In this document: positions 21,610 through 33,163 of the stretch, one piece after another | How positions within the stretch are numbered: the stretch's first letter is position 1 | How the letters are laid out: each line of letters opens with the position of its first letter | Source of the DNA: Cryoendolithus antarcticus | Lineage: Eukaryota; Ascomycota; Dothideomycetes; Cladosporiales; Cladosporiaceae | Length of the DNA: 64,000 bases | Direction of reading: 5' to 3' | Assembly: GCA_002077065.1 (NCBI GenBank) | Contig: NAJO01000051.1 | Coordinates: 1-64,000, forward strand | Made by a program: the position numbers and the translations under genes | The notes under the pieces: model-generated | What the model was told of the DNA's origin: nothing | Database searches by the model: none | The model's input: only the letters and a program-made list of their open reading frames with translations

Positions 21610-23525
21610 ATGAACGGACGCCGAGACGATGGTGGGACCCCAGCCAATCGGCAAGAACAGAAGGCTCGGGCGAACCCGCATCACGGAGAGCTCTTGCAGA
21701 ACCCATGGGCAGTGTCTGTATTAGGCATCCCGAAAACTGACGGTAGCGAATCAGGCTACCTCGAACCTCCAAGACACCTCATCAACGACAAACCCAAGTC
21801 ATTCCATTCGAGTTGCTCACCTCTCCCAGGCTCATCTATCAGTCCAGATTCGCGCAGTGTGGCGGATCAAACATCCTCATTAAACGCTGAGGCAACAAGC
21901 GTCGAATGTGACGACGACTTCGAGCTCATTGACAGTGACGTCGAAGCCGATCCGAACACCAACAGCAGTAGTCCTCCGTCCAAGAACCGCAGCGCACTGG
22001 GGCTGGATAGACTGAAAGTGTCCATACCCGACGAAACATCGCTTCATAATAAGGGAAAGGGCAAGGCTACCGATCTGCTCACAGCGAAAGGCGGCATCGA
22101 GGAGGATTGGGGAGAAGCAATCGAAGCCGCCAGTACGAGCAACATGGAGCCAGGCAACGACGACGATTACAACCCCTCCCAATGGACTAAGGGAGGTCCT
22201 GCCGGAGATGCTACCGACCTCGCGGGTATCGGCGAGGAGGGATCGATCAAATGCACAGTCACGAAGCCCCTGAAGGAGGGTGAGGGCGCACAGAACGCAT
22301 ACACCTCATATTTGGTGACGACTGACGTGAGTCACCCTTGTCCATCACTTGTTTGCTCGCCGACGCTGACTGACACGTACAGACCGACTTTAAATCATTC
22401 CAAGCCTCCCACGCGACCGTACGCCGCCGCTTCACAGACTTCCTCTTCCTATATAAGACACTTCTCAAGGAATACCCCCAATGCGCCGTACCTCCTCTCC
22501 CGGAGAAGCACAATCTTACCCACCTCACCGGCGATCGCTTCAACAGCGGATTCACAGCCCGCCGCGCCTTCTCGCTCCAGCGCTTCCTCACACGCCTAAC
22601 GCTCCACCCTGTCCTGCGCCGCGCGGTCCTCCTCAACCTCTTCCTCGAATCCAGCGACTGGAACGCCGTCATGAAGAGCCGTCCCTCGCGCGCGATGTCT
22701 GGTGGCGAGTCGAGCAATAGCTCAACACTCGAGGCGTGGACTGACACCTTCCTGAACGCCTTCACCAAAGTCCACAAGACCGACAAGCGCTTCACAGAAG
22801 TTGACGACCGCGGCAAGAAGCTAGACGAAGACCTCAACACGGTCTCCAGAACCGTCGCGCGCGTCGCAAAGCGTGACGCGGACCTCGAGGTAGACTACGC
22901 AGACCTTTCAGTGCAGTTCCTCAAACTCGCGACCCTCGAGCCCGGCCTGACAGACGAGCTGACCAGCTTCTCCACCTGCCTGAAAGACACAAGCGAGCTG
23001 TGGAAAATCCTCAAAGAGCACACGGAGCTGGACTACCTAGGCAGCCTCAAGGACATGGAATCCTACTCCCACAGCGTCAAAACTCTCATGCGCACGCGCG
23101 AGCAAAAGCAGCTAGATTTCGAAGGCCTAACCGAGTACCTCACTAAAGCCGCCCAAGAACGCGACACCCTCGCCTCGCACGGCAACCTCGGCGCCTCCGG
23201 GTTCCTGCGCCAGAAAATCGAGGACGTACGCGGCGTAGACCACGAGCAAGCCCGTCGCGAGCGCCAGCGCAAACTCGAAGTGCAGATCTCGCGGCTTACG
23301 ACGGAGGTTGATGGCGCAAAGACTACTAGCGAGGCGTTCGATACGGAGGCTATCAAGGAGGTTGGGGATTTTGAGCGGATCAAGGGGGTGGAGTTTAAGG
23401 GGAGTTTGGAGGGGTTGGCGCAGGCGAACATTGAATTTCATGCGAAGAATATTGATGTGTGGGAGGGGTTGATCAAGGAGCTTGAGGATAGGCAGAAGGC
23501 GAGGAAGGCTGCGACAGCGGGGTGA
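21610..23525 (+). CDS. SNX4: sorting nexin-4 (Snx4/Atg24), PX-BAR protein
   Basis: Exons 21610..22326 and 22383..23525 give 619 aa; an in-frame ATG at 21529 would add 27 residues. The 56-nt intron is phase 0 and falls inside the PX domain (YLVTTD|TDFKSF). The PX domain carries RRRFTDFLFLYKTL and the PPLPEKH proline loop, both part of the PI3P pocket. A long helical BAR region fills the second half. The disordered acidic N-terminus (about 230 aa) is typical of fungal Snx4. Snx4 bends endosomal tubules to recycle SNAREs to the Golgi and serves selective autophagy and the Cvt pathway. Confidence 0.9.
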
Positions 23526-23877
23526 GGGATGGGGTTTGAGAGTCATGAGATTATGATGGAGCACAGAGGTACGCGCCAGGATGTCATACGGGTGTCGTGG
23601 GAGAGGAAGTCTGATCAACGGACGAAGGGCTAGGACGGCCTGAAACAGTCCTCTCATGGGCACTCGACCATCAAGACTCGATGACGGAGTTTGATTACCG
23701 GAGCACAAGGCTCACGGCGGCTTCTCCGATATGCCCTTGAGCATTGCATAGCGAGGGGTGTAACTACATAGTGAGCAAATGGCACACAGAGATTGTCCAT
23801 GTACCCTTCCCAGCATATTGGGCATTTGAATCGCATTGACCAACATTACAGTCCCGCGCAGCCATAGACTTGGAACT
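23526..23877. other. short convergent intergenic region
   Basis: This 352-nt stretch holds the 3' flanks of SNX4 and the AT-hook gene. I see nothing else in it. Confidence 0.5.
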
Positions 23878-25482
23878 TCAGATCCCCTCACACTGCCTCT
23901 CAAACTCCTCCCAATCGTCCGACTGCACGATCTCCCGTCGCGACGCTGACTTCTCGGTTATCTTTGGTCGCCCTCGGCCTTTTCCCGCCTCCGACTCGAC
24001 AATAGCAGCTGTGTTTTGCCTCTGAGGTGGCGAAGGCGAAGACGGTGGATTAGGAGGTAGCGACAGAGGACTTGAGAGTAGCTTTTGAGACTGCGTTTGT
24101 GTCTGCAGCCTCGGCTGGGTTGGTGGAGGAGAGGACGGGATGGCATCTGGATAGAGGGCGATGCTCTCGGTCCGAGAGACTGCGGTCGCAGTTGTGGGAG
24201 CAGGTGCAATGACTCTGCCCTTACGCTTCCTCGTGGCTGCCTTTTCGGACGCTGGCTTCCTCTTCGGTGGCTGCTTGGTCCTGATGGCGGCTACGACTGG
24301 CCCTAAAGCAATGAGGGCCGCCGTTGTCTGCTTTGCAGCCTGGCTGCGAGTTTGTCGCTGTGTGAAAACAGGCTGACTATTCATCTCGAGCTGGGTCACA
24401 ACTTCTACATCGGCTTCCAACTCTGCTGCTTTGCGTTTCGTGCCTGCTTTCGCCGGCCGACCAGGACGCCGTTTTTCTGCTGCTTCAGCTGGCTGCTGCG
24501 TTGCTTCGACTTCAGTCGGTGGTGCAACTTCTACACTCGGGGTGCGCTCGACCTCGGTCCAGCCCTTTCCTCGACGTACTGGCGGTCTGCGAGTGACCGT
24601 GGCTCTGGCTTGCTTTGCTGTGGCGGCAAGAGGTGCATCCTCGAGAAGACTCGCAAGCTCTCTTGCAGCCGCTCGAGTCGCCTCTGTGGCCTTTCGAGAC
24701 TCTTTTGCTGACTCTGGCTGGGGACCTGGACGGTCGCGAGCCAGTGAATTCTCCGGAGTATCTCCAGGATTGATCGGTCGCGATGAGGCTGCACCAGGCG
24801 ACATGATGGCAAGCCGTTGGAGTCGTCCATGCTCGTCGATCAAAGCTGCGAGCTCCCTCTGCTCTGCCTTGATGCGAGTGATAGCCTCCTGCATTCCTTC
24901 GGACCCCACTTCGATAATACTGACTCGCCCAGCGACAGTCTCAATCTGTTCGCCTTGTGTCTCGAGCACACCTGTGACCTCACGTACCCCTTCCTCCGCA
25001 TGCTGCACGGCCACTTCGACATCATCGAATCTCCGGACCATCTCTTGCGCCTTCGCGCCCATCTCCCTGACTACACCCTCTACTGCTTCCACCCTCTTCA
25101 CCATGGCTTTCTCCTTCGCCTCGTTCGCCTTCTTCTCGTACTCCGCCCTCTTGATTGCCGCCTTCTCAACCTCCTCGACCTTCAAACACACCGCTTCACT
25201 GCCAGCTTCCACGCCCTCCATTCTCTCCTCGAGTCTCCGTTCCAAGGCGACAATCTGCTTGATAGTACCGCCTCCATCCTGTAGTGCCTTCACTTGCTTC
25301 GTCAGATCTGCTATCTCCGAGGCATTGGCAGCGACTGCATTGTCTTCAACCGAGTCCAGTCGGACATCTTGGTCTCGCTTGGCTGTTTCGAGCGCGAGTA
25401 GTCGGCCGAGCAGATGCTGATGTTCAGTTTTGAGCTTGTATGCCCATAACAAATCGGTGGGTGAAGCCTTCGCAGCGGCCAT
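23878..25482 (-). CDS. coiled-coil protein with AT-hooks, unknown function
   Basis: A single exon of 534 aa starts at ATG 25482 (MAAAKASPTDLLWAYKL); codons upstream in this frame contain no ATG. The first 240 residues are a strong coiled coil (repeats of Ala/Glu/Val/Lys heptads). The rest is basic, Pro/Ala-rich and disordered. Two AT-hook cores are visible, KRRPGRPAKAG and GKGRGRPKITEK, the second near the C-terminus. Several KRK/RKRK clusters suggest nuclear import. The C-terminal DDWEEFERQCEGI looks like a short conserved end. I do not recognise a named family. A chromatin-associated, self-associating protein is the simplest inference. Confidence 0.75.
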   Translation of the reverse strand: MAAAKASPTDLLWAYKLKTEHQHLLGRLLALETAKRDQDVRLDSVEDNAVAANASEIADLTKQVKALQDGGGTIKQIVALERRLEERMEGVEAGSEAVCLKVEEVEKAAIKRAEYEKKANEAKEKAMVKRVEAVEGVVREMGAKAQEMVRRFDDVEVAVQHAEEGVREVTGVLETQGEQIETVAGRVSIIEVGSEGMQEAITRIKAEQRELAALIDEHGRLQRLAIMSPGAASSRPINPGDTPENSLARDRPGPQPESAKESRKATEATRAAARELASLLEDAPLAATAKQARATVTRRPPVRRGKGWTEVERTPSVEVAPPTEVEATQQPAEAAEKRRPGRPAKAGTKRKAAELEADVEVVTQLEMNSQPVFTQRQTRSQAAKQTTAALIALGPVVAAIRTKQPPKRKPASEKAATRKRKGRVIAPAPTTATAVSRTESIALYPDAIPSSPPPTQPRLQTQTQSQKLLSSPLSLPPNPPSSPSPPQRQNTAAIVESEAGKGRGRPKITEKSASRREIVQSDDWEEFERQCEGI

Positions 25483-26050
25483 GATCACTGTCGAAGTCCG
25501 TGAACGCTCGTGGGTAAATTTCAAGAGTGTGTCAGGTGTATGGGCGGGTCTATAGTACTGCGAGCATGACAGGGGACAAAGGGAGAAGAAAAGGAGATGT
25601 AGTCAGATGAAGTGAGGTTAAGATATGCTTACCGTTTATCGACTGCTCCTTCCTTCACTCACTCACAAAGCACCACCATTCACCTACCTGTACCACTGAA
25701 ACGCAAAACTGAAACAAGTAAGTGTAAGAGCTTATACTCTGCATACGAAGTCGCAATGTAGCCGCAGCAAGAACAGCCCCATCCGATCCGCAAAAGCACG
25801 CAGCGCAACCCAGCAAAGCACGCCCCGTCTAGGAAACTCAAGCCATTTTGTGCACTCTTTCTCAGCAAGAGTGCGTCGATCCATGTACGCTGGCATGTTG
25901 TTCGCTCAGTAGATAGCCCGTCAAGGCCTTCAATGTGCTGTCAATGTCAAGCGAGATTGTGCCTCGGTTTCGACCCGGAGGTCGGCGGCGCGAGGCGACC
26001 GCAAAACTCGATCGGAAACAGAGGCGAAGGTGTGGAGGATATTGAGGTGT
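25483..26050. other. intergenic, no gene seen
   Basis: This 568-nt region holds the 5' flank of the AT-hook gene and the 3' flank of eIF4A. Reading on past the eIF4A donor at 26113 gives an open frame to 25947, but the spliced terminal exon ends at 26051. Confidence 0.5.
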
Positions 26051-26486
26051 CTAGATGAGGTCTGCGAATTGTCAGTCTTGTGATGTTAGACTTTTTGCAG
26101 TGATTGCACGTACCGGCCACGTTCATGGGCATCTCTTCAATCTGGGTGCTGTAGAACTGCTCGATCTCACGCATCATGCGCACATCGTCGGCGGTGACAA
26201 AGTTGATGGCCACACCCTTGCGGCCGAAACGTCCACCACGACCGATGCGGTGAATGTAGTTCTCCCTGTTGGCTGGCAGATCGTAGTTGATGACGAGGGA
26301 GACTTGCTGGACGTCGATACCGCGAGCGAGCAGATCGGTAGCGATGAGGACACGCGAGGATCCGGAACGAAACTCCTTCATGATAATATCACGCTGGCCC
26401 TGGTCCATGTCACCGTGCATCGCGCTGACGGTGAAGTCGCGGGCGGTGAGCTTGTCGGTAAGCCAGTCGACCTTTCTGCGGGTGTT

Positions 26487-26525
<39 letters not shown>

Positions 26526-27463
26526 CAAGTCCGAAAGGGTGTCGAGCTTCCAGTCCTCCTTCTCAACAGCGATGTAGAACTGCTTGATACCTTCGAGGGT
26601 GAGCTCATCCTTCTTGACGAGGATACGGACGGGGTCGCGCATGAACTTGGTGGTGACCTCGAGAACATCCTGGGGCATTGTAGCGGAGAGCAGGACAACC
26701 TGGGTAGCCTGGGGGAGCAGCTGGAAGATGTCGTAGATCTGCTCGGTGAAACCGCGAGACAACATCTCATCGGCCTCGTCGAGAACGAACATCTTCATGC
26801 TGTCGGTCTTGAGGACACGGCGCTGGATCATGTCGTGGACACGGCCGGGAGTGCCGACTACGACCTGGGGACCATCCTGGAGCGCCTTCATATCATCGCG
26901 CACGCTGGTGCCACCAATGCAGGCGTGGCACTCAATCTGCATGAAGTCGCCGAGGGCGACGACCACCTTTTGAATCTGCTGCGCCAACTCACGGGTCGGT
27001 GCAAGGATCAAGGCCTGGCAAGACTTGATCGCAGGGTCGATCTTCTGGAGGACGGAGATGGAGAAGGTAGCGGTCTTGCCGGTACCGGACTGGGCCTGTG
27101 CGATAACATCGTTGCCTTGCTTTTGTTAGTATCGCTCGCGGGTCAAGTGCGCATAAATTGTGAACTCACCCTTGATCACGGGCATGATAGCGCGCTGCTG
27201 GATCGCAGATGGGCGCTCGAAACCGTAGGCGTAGACTCCACGAAGGAGCTCAGCCTTGAGGTTCATCGCATCGAAGTTGTCGGTAGTCTCGTCATAGTTG
27301 GACTCGATCTGGGCTGTGGTGAAGTACTGTCAACTTTCTGCTCTTGATTCTCATGTGTGCTGCTGCTCCTGCCGCTGCCGCCACCGCGTCCTTGCTGACA
27401 CTCGCGCTTCGGATATGGAGTATGCTCACCTGCCTCGATGTCCTCGAGTCCTTTGTCCGCCAT
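26051..27463 (-). CDS. TIF1: translation initiation factor eIF4A (DEAD-box RNA helicase)
   Basis: Exons: complement(27430..27463, 27170..27313, 26114..27115, 26051..26061), giving 396 aa. The final exon is 11 nt and codes for the last of GCC G|AC CTC ATC TAG, restoring the conserved NVADLI end. All helicase motifs are present: [10 protein letters not shown] (I), PTRELAQQ (Ia), GTPGR, DEAD (II), SAT (III), ARGID and HRIGRGGR (VI). eIF4A unwinds 5' leaders within eIF4F. The start [11 protein letters not shown] and the Q-motif region ([13 protein letters not shown]) fit. The second acceptor is taken as caccacag at 27314, giving [12 protein letters not shown]; the tighter fit with a branch TTGAC supports it over the nearby gacag. 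Confidence 0.95.
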
Positions 27464-27844
27464 GATTGTGGTAATGTAGAAGGCTCACTGGCACTGCGCC
27501 GTGAGCTGTAGTGAGCGAAGTTGGTGGTCGGGGGGGATCCTGAGGATTCCGCCGGGTGTATGGGTTTGTTGTGTTGGTAAAGTAGATACCAGACTCTTGC
27601 TATAAGAGTCGTGAGGTTCTACTGGTGAATGTGGTGTGTTGGTTGTGTTTGTGTGATTTAGTTATCTCCTCGAACAAATTCGTCGTGGGGATCAGTACAT
27701 TTTCTAAGCCTCCCGCGAAGAGGGCCCGTGCACGTTCCTGCCGCCACAACCATCCACACTGCATGACGAGTGAAGTTCTTTCTCTGACTCAACACTTCTG
27801 ACAGGCCAGCACTCTCGTCGGACAGGTGAGTGAGCATCGGTTTC
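27464..27844. other. divergent promoter region, eIF4A / F-box-JmjC gene
   Basis: This 381-nt region lies between divergent starts. Nothing beyond expected promoter sequence is visible. Confidence 0.5.
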
Positions 27845-29488
27845 ATGGTGACTCATACACGTCCTCACCTAGCGAACATGCTTGAGGAGCGTCCGGACCT
27901 GCAGCGCCCTGCAAAGCGCCAAAGACTGGATCTGGTGGCGGCACAAGCGCTGAATGAGAAAGATGCGTCACTTGTAAAGCGCCATCTTCTGGGTGTTCGA
28001 CCATTTGGCAACGCCCTTACGGCCGAGCGTAATTGCAAGACAGCATGCGGACTGTTCGCACGACTCCCAGACGAGTTATTGAGTCACATACTCGAATGTC
28101 TGGATGCTTCAGCATTGCTCAGGCTCGGAGCAGCATGCCGGCAGCTTCATGCTTTCACGAGAAACGAGGAGTTGTGGAGGGCACTCTTCATAGAGTAAGT
28201 CTGATGTCTCTAGAGTGCCCCATGTTTGCGTTCACTGTGTCAAAGGGCTATGCAACACTGTAGACCACGGTAGAGCAAACAGGAGATACAGCTCAGTTGC
28301 TGAGACAATGGTAGGTCATCTCCTAAAGACTTCATTTGGCAAGGCACATGGCGTTCGACATTTCTACATCAATCATCTTCTGCTGAGCCTGTGGTAGACT
28401 GCTCGGGTGTTTTCTCCGATCTGCTACATCGCCCTTTCTTTTGCACGCATGTATCACTCGAGCAGTATGCGCGCGACATACCAGACTCGAATCAGATTGC
28501 AAGAATGTCAGATATATCACCGGACGACTTCCAATCCACATGGTTCAGTAAGCCTTTCATTCTCACGGCACCCGTGAAGGCGTGGCCGGTGTCCTCCACA
28601 TGGTCATTCGAAACACTACGAACGAGTTACGCAGACGCAGCATTTCGCGCTGAGTCCGTCGACTGGCCACTACGCACCTACCTCAATTACATGACTGACA
28701 GCAGTGACGAGTCACCACTTTACCTCTTCGATCGAATGTTCGCAGAGAAGATGAATCTAAAAGTCGCATTGGCACCAAGTCCGGAGGCCGATTACTGGCC
28801 ACCAACGTGCTTCGGCTTCGATGCCTTCTCCGTGCTTGGCAATCAACGACCTGATCATCGTTGGCTCATCGTCGGCCCTGCTCGTAGCGGGAGCACCTTC
28901 CACAAGGATCCGAATGCAACGAGCGCATGGAATGCAGTCATTACAGGGAGCAAGTACTGGATTATGTTTCATTCCTCACTGAGCATCCAACCGCCTCCGG
29001 GTGTGTATGTCAGCGAAGATCAGAGCGAGGTAACGAGTCCACTAAGCATCGCAAAGTGGCTGCTGGGCTTCCACGCCGAGGCGCGCAAGACACCTGGATG
29101 CTATGAGGGCATTTGCAATGCCGGAGAGGTGTTACATGTGCCTTCGGGATGGTACCATCTGGTACTGAATCTCGAGCCGAGCATCGCAATTACGCAGAAC
29201 TTTGTGCCTCGAGCGCGCGTTGGTGCGGTCCTGCATTTTCTGAAGGAGCAGAAGCAGAGCATCTCGGGTTTCAGTGATACAGTCGGCGACGCATACCAGC
29301 TCTTCCACGACCGAGTGGGGGAGCACGACCCGACATTACTCGAGGAAGGTGTGCAAGAGCTCGGCAGGCTCACCAAAGGCGTCAAAGGCAAGTGGGAGGA
29401 GCTGACAAAGCCAGAGGCTGCAGCGGACGAATCTGCAGGCTTCTCGTTTGGGTTCGAAGCCGATGACGAGGATGCGGATGTTCCTTAG
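27845..29488 (+). CDS. F-box and JmjC domain protein (JMJD6-like)
   Basis: Exons 27845..28194 and 28315..29488 give 507 aa. The 120-nt intron splits GA|G; after it the frame reads SSPKDFIWQGTWRSTFLHQ, continuing the family's 'F-WQGTWR' block. An F-box (about 72-116: LFARLPDELLSHILECL) is followed by a cupin-fold JmjC domain. Its metal site shows as HKD in STFHKDPN and the distal His in VPSGWYHLVLN; the Lys for 2-oxoglutarate is probably in GSKYWIMF. The family are Fe(II)/2-oxoglutarate hydroxylases or demethylases related to JMJD6. The F-box suggests linkage to an SCF ligase. ATG 27878 is an alternative start. The end of the gene is 48 nt from the convergent FAHD1-like gene. Confidence 0.88.
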
Positions 29489-29536
29489 CCAGGACAAAAT
29501 ACACAAGAGAACGTCGTGCAGCTTCTACGCACCACT

Positions 29537-30408
29537 CTATGTCTCGGCGAACTCATATGGCCCCTCCCTATCCTTGACCTTCACCTTTATCTTGCCCTCA
29601 TCGAGTTCCTTCCCATCTATCCTCAGCCCAGCTTCAATAACATCCCCCGTCACCACCGGACCAACCCCCTTAGGCGTCCCCGTAAGCACAATATCGCCCT
29701 TCTCCAGCGTCATAACCTTCGAAATATCCGCCAATTGTCTACCAATCCTGAACAGCATCAACTCCGTGTTATCCTGCTGCTTCACATCGCCATTGACCTT
29801 CAGATACAGCTCCACATTATGCGGATCCTCAATCTTGCTCTTCGCAATCGGTCCAGCAATCGGCAAGAAAGTATCGAACCCCTTCGCAATACTCCATGGC
29901 AATCCCTTCTTCTTGGCTTCTTCCTGCACGTTCCGACCTGTCATGTCGACGGTGAGGAGGTAGCTTTCGATCGCGGACATCCAGCCTTCTGTGTCATTTT
30001 CGTCCAGGTCGCGCACGGTCTTGCCTATAACTATGCCGAGTTCGACTTCGAAGTGGAGGTTTACGCCGCCGGGGCGGAGGATGGGGCCTTCGTTGGGCAA
30101 CAGGATGGAGGACGAGGGTTTGAGGAAGAAGAAGGGTTGTTTGGGACGTTGGTTATTGAGCTCTTTGACGTGGTCGGCGTAGTTGCGGCCTATGCACATG
30201 ACCTGCAGAGTGTTAGTCTCGAGTAAAGTGTATGGTCAAATACCTGTATGGTACTCACCTTTCGGCAGTTTTGCTTGACTTCTGCGAGTGTACTCATGGC
30301 GGGCGATGTGGATGTGAGGGATCTACTGGCACGAATGCTTGGGACGGCGAATTGTTGTACATTTCGAACGCTACCGCCGAGTGGTCTTCTAAGTAGTAAA
30401 GATGCCAT
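29537..30408 (-). CDS. fumarylacetoacetate hydrolase family protein, FAHD1-like, mitochondrial
   Basis: Exons complement(30259..30408) and complement(29537..30202) give 271 aa. The 56-nt intron is phase 0 with branch GACTAAC; it joins NCRK to VMCIGRNYADH. The N-terminal 35 residues are Arg/Ser-rich without acids (MASLLLRRPLGGSVRN), a likely mitochondrial presequence. The metal-binding acids appear in HFEVELGIVIG and the family end in LTGTPKGVGPV. FAHD1 proteins hydrolyse acylpyruvates and decarboxylate oxaloacetate. Length and motifs match FAHD1 rather than full-length fumarylacetoacetase of Tyr breakdown. No break is seen. Confidence 0.92.
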
Positions 30409-31186
30409 TGAACAAGCTGATCCGAAAGCGGCGGGGTGAATTACTGGAGGGCTGTAGAGGTGCTTGTCACTCGGCAGTTCGGCAAAGAGAAAAGCCGAAG
30501 CTTCATGGAGATTACATAGTGTTCAGATGATATGTGACGAGACTGATACATATCTGCGATTACGTGCACGGCAGCTCAACTGCCAGCGGTAGCTGTGGTT
30601 GCAGCCGTGCTCCAGACCTGTCGTAATTACACAAGCCGTCCTGAAACCCAGTGTAACCAAATGCGATACACAGCCTGGCACAGAAGAGGCAAGCTAGGAG
30701 CTAGATCAACTGCATAGGCGGTTCAGTATGCAGTACTTGTTCTCTAGCCGAGATCTCTGATGCTTCTCCTTCAAAATCCAGAAGCCATCTACCGTCTCTC
30801 TACAGATGCTGCATGCGTGCGAGGACAAACTCAAAGCCTCTCATCGTCCAGCTCAGCTTCGCTGATTACACCGTGATCCTATAGCGACTGCCGTCCAGGT
30901 GCAGCCGACCATCTGCAGCTGCTCACTCATAGTGACGAGCATTCTGATGCCATACATGATCGAGCATACGTAGAAGCCGATGGTCCCTCCACTTGATAAT
31001 CGGGCCATACCATCGCCACCGCTTGGACCAGCAAGAGGCTGCGAGCTGGCGCTCTGTAGGTGGTCGTGGGCTTGTTGGAGTCGCGGCAGGCATATGCGAG
31101 ACGCAGACGGGTGCTGAACCCACTAATCGGCAGCATGGCGCCTAAAACATTCCACAGCCACGCTCGCGTTCGCGTTCGTGATTCTC
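30409..31186. other. intergenic, no gene seen
   Basis: This 778-nt stretch is upstream of the FAHD1-like gene and downstream of EMC6. Reverse-strand frames at 30923..31136 are short and unlike any family. I see no repeats. Confidence 0.5.
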
Positions 31187-31627
31187 TCAGGCCTTACAAA
31201 GTCCATAGAACAACGTCCAGGTAAGAACAAACGACATCAGCCCTCCGAAAAGATCGCCGACCCAGAGGTCTCCGACGGGTCGGAAGAAGTACGCCTTCGG
31301 ACTACTGTCCGCTTTGAGTGCGAAGATAAGTACCGAGACCACGGCAGTGCCGATGAAGTAGAAGAGGAAGCCTGGGTATGACTCCAGTCCAAGAGTACCT
31401 GCGGCGACTCCGAAAAGCGAGGCCGTAAGTGCGCGAATGTTCGAGACAGTCTGTGGCGAAAAGAGGCGTTAGTGAGGTTACATGGCAGGTGTTCGCGAGC
31501 CGAGAAGTGCGAGAGAGATCTCGAGGGAGGCTATAGGGCGAGGACGGGAGCTCGGACTTACGCGTGCGTTGTGTTGAACGCTCTCGCCCACTATGGGATT
31601 AAGGACAAGCTCCTTTTCGTCCAACAT
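31187..31627 (-). CDS. EMC6: ER membrane protein complex subunit 6 (EMC6)
   Basis: Exons complement(31562..31627) and complement(31187..31450) give 109 aa. The 111-nt intron is phase 0 (AAC GCA CGC|gtaagt ... cgccacag|ACT GTC). The first exon codes MLDEKELVLNPIVGESVQHN, matching the cytosolic N-terminus of EMC6. The second holds TVSNIRALTASLFGVAAG, GLESYPGFLFYF, an AVVSVLIFALK helix and the terminal LTWTLFYGL helix, giving three membrane spans. The EMC inserts tail-anchored and multi-pass proteins into the ER; EMC6 is a conserved core subunit. Because the gene is short and split, neither exon stands out as an open frame. Confidence 0.9.
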
Positions 31628-32283
31628 CGCGGTAACACTCTAGATTAGTCGCGATCGGTTGAGTTCAGCTCGCAAACGGACGTCGCTCGGAGGTGAGTAT
31701 TCAGTGTGACTCGTGGGCGGCAGGGCGAGGCTGTGCTCAAGGCTGAATGTGGTTGACAAAGCTCCTGGTAATACAATCGGATCTGGACCGACCGTCAAAG
31801 CAGTGATAACCGATGAGAGAGACCTTGCCCGGCGGCTGTAGAGGCAGGATCGTGTTGAGTGGTGTGTTCGCGCGCTGGGTGATTTGATTTGTGATGGTAT
31901 CAAAGCAGTCAATGTCTCCTAAGGGTTCTATCTGATGGAAAGCCGGAGCCGACATTTGGCGGACGAAAGCTCGTCCGTGCGTGAAAATACATATGTCAGC
32001 ACGCGACTGCAGATCTATGTGCATGTGAGACCCTACAACGTCACTCTATCTGACAGCCCAATGCCTTCGTGTTTGTATCGCCCGTATAATGTATGCACCG
32101 TCTCGGACGTATCGCGTACGTTGCCAATGACAGGTAGGCCATATCAGCACTCTGGACACATGACAGAGCCATCGCTCGGCCCAGTGTCTTTGCAACAGAT
32201 CGCTCGGACGTCATGACCATTAGCCTCGTGCCTTTACTTTGCCCTTTTCACTCTCACAGCCACGCCCACATGCAAAAGATAGG
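31628..32283. other. intergenic, no gene seen
   Basis: This 656-nt stretch holds the EMC6 5' flank and the 3' flank of the next reverse-strand gene. A frame at 31737..32024 (-) is not protein-like. Confidence 0.5.
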
Positions 32284-33163
32284 TCATTCCACGAGTCGGC
32301 CGTACTCCTCGAGATATCTGTGACCGAATTAGAACCTGTCTGAGCCACAACACTCCATCGTGTGGGCTTACCCTGCGAGATATCTCGAAAGAGTGTAGTC
32401 TGGAAGTAGCGTAGCCGCGCGTAGAAGTCGGACAGCGCGTCGATAGTAGTCTTCATTGACTCGAGGGCTTGAGACGTTGCCCAGTGACATGTAGGATTCG
32501 GCAGTCTGTGTCGTTAGCATGTTTCCCAGCTGGAGATCGCACCACATCACTCACCACTGAGAGTAGATCCCCTGACAAGAGATTCTGAGAACGTGCAGAG
32601 GCGACCGCGCGCTCGAGATACTCGGTTGCAGGTTGCAAGAAGCCACGGGCCTCGATGTAGTCTGGCATCCCCACTCTAGCCTCCGCTTCTCTCGTAGCCT
32701 GCAGCGACTGACGCTCGTCCTCGCTTGACGTAAAAGACACCACCGAGGGCCGTGAGCTTGAGCCGCTGGACGAGTCGCTGCCATCGATTCGATGCACTCT
32801 TGTCAAAGCAGGTTGGGCTCGCGCGAGCCACAAACGCCCAATACCATGCAGTGCGGCCAGGTTCTCTTGTTCACGTACCAGTATGCCTAGCCAGGCACGC
32901 GAGCACCACATCGCAACGCCCGCGAGAGTAGAATCGCTCATATTCAGGATGGCTAGCTGTTGTAGGCTAGCAATCATCCATGTCTGCTCGTTGAGAGGGC
33001 CGAACTGTGCGAGAGGTATCGTCTCCAAATGCTGTGTCACCATGTGCGCAAGATTGATGTACTCCCGCCAGTCGCCAGGAGACTCTCGGAGCATGGTCCG
33101 GATACGTATCACGGCGGCCTTGCAAAGGGCGATCCGCTGTTCCGTGGTGAGGGTAAAGTTCAT
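32284..33163 (-). CDS. conserved-looking helical (TPR-like) protein, unknown function
   Basis: Exons complement(32555..33163, 32372..32505, 32284..32317) give 258 aa; both introns have GT-AG ends and the phase closes exactly at TGA. The protein is mostly amphipathic helix. The end, AESYMSLGNVSSPRVNEDYYRR...YLEEYGRLVE, has the helix-turn-helix rhythm of tetratricopeptide repeats (paired A/L/Y positions). A Ser-rich loop (about 128-150) interrupts the helices. ATG 33163 begins the helical region (MNFTLTTEQRIALCKAA); an in-frame ATG at 33340 would add 59 residues of low similarity to anything. I do not recognise a named family. A scaffold role is only a guess. Confidence 0.7.

Noticed and set aside
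24431..25420. Open frame of 329 codons on the + strand
   Set aside because: It is antisense to the AT-hook coiled-coil gene; its Ser/Thr-rich composition mirrors the Glu/Ala-rich helix on the other strand.
26055..27347. 430-codon open frame on the + strand opposite eIF4A
   Set aside because: It is the antisense shadow of a highly conserved, codon-biased gene and shows no family features of its own.
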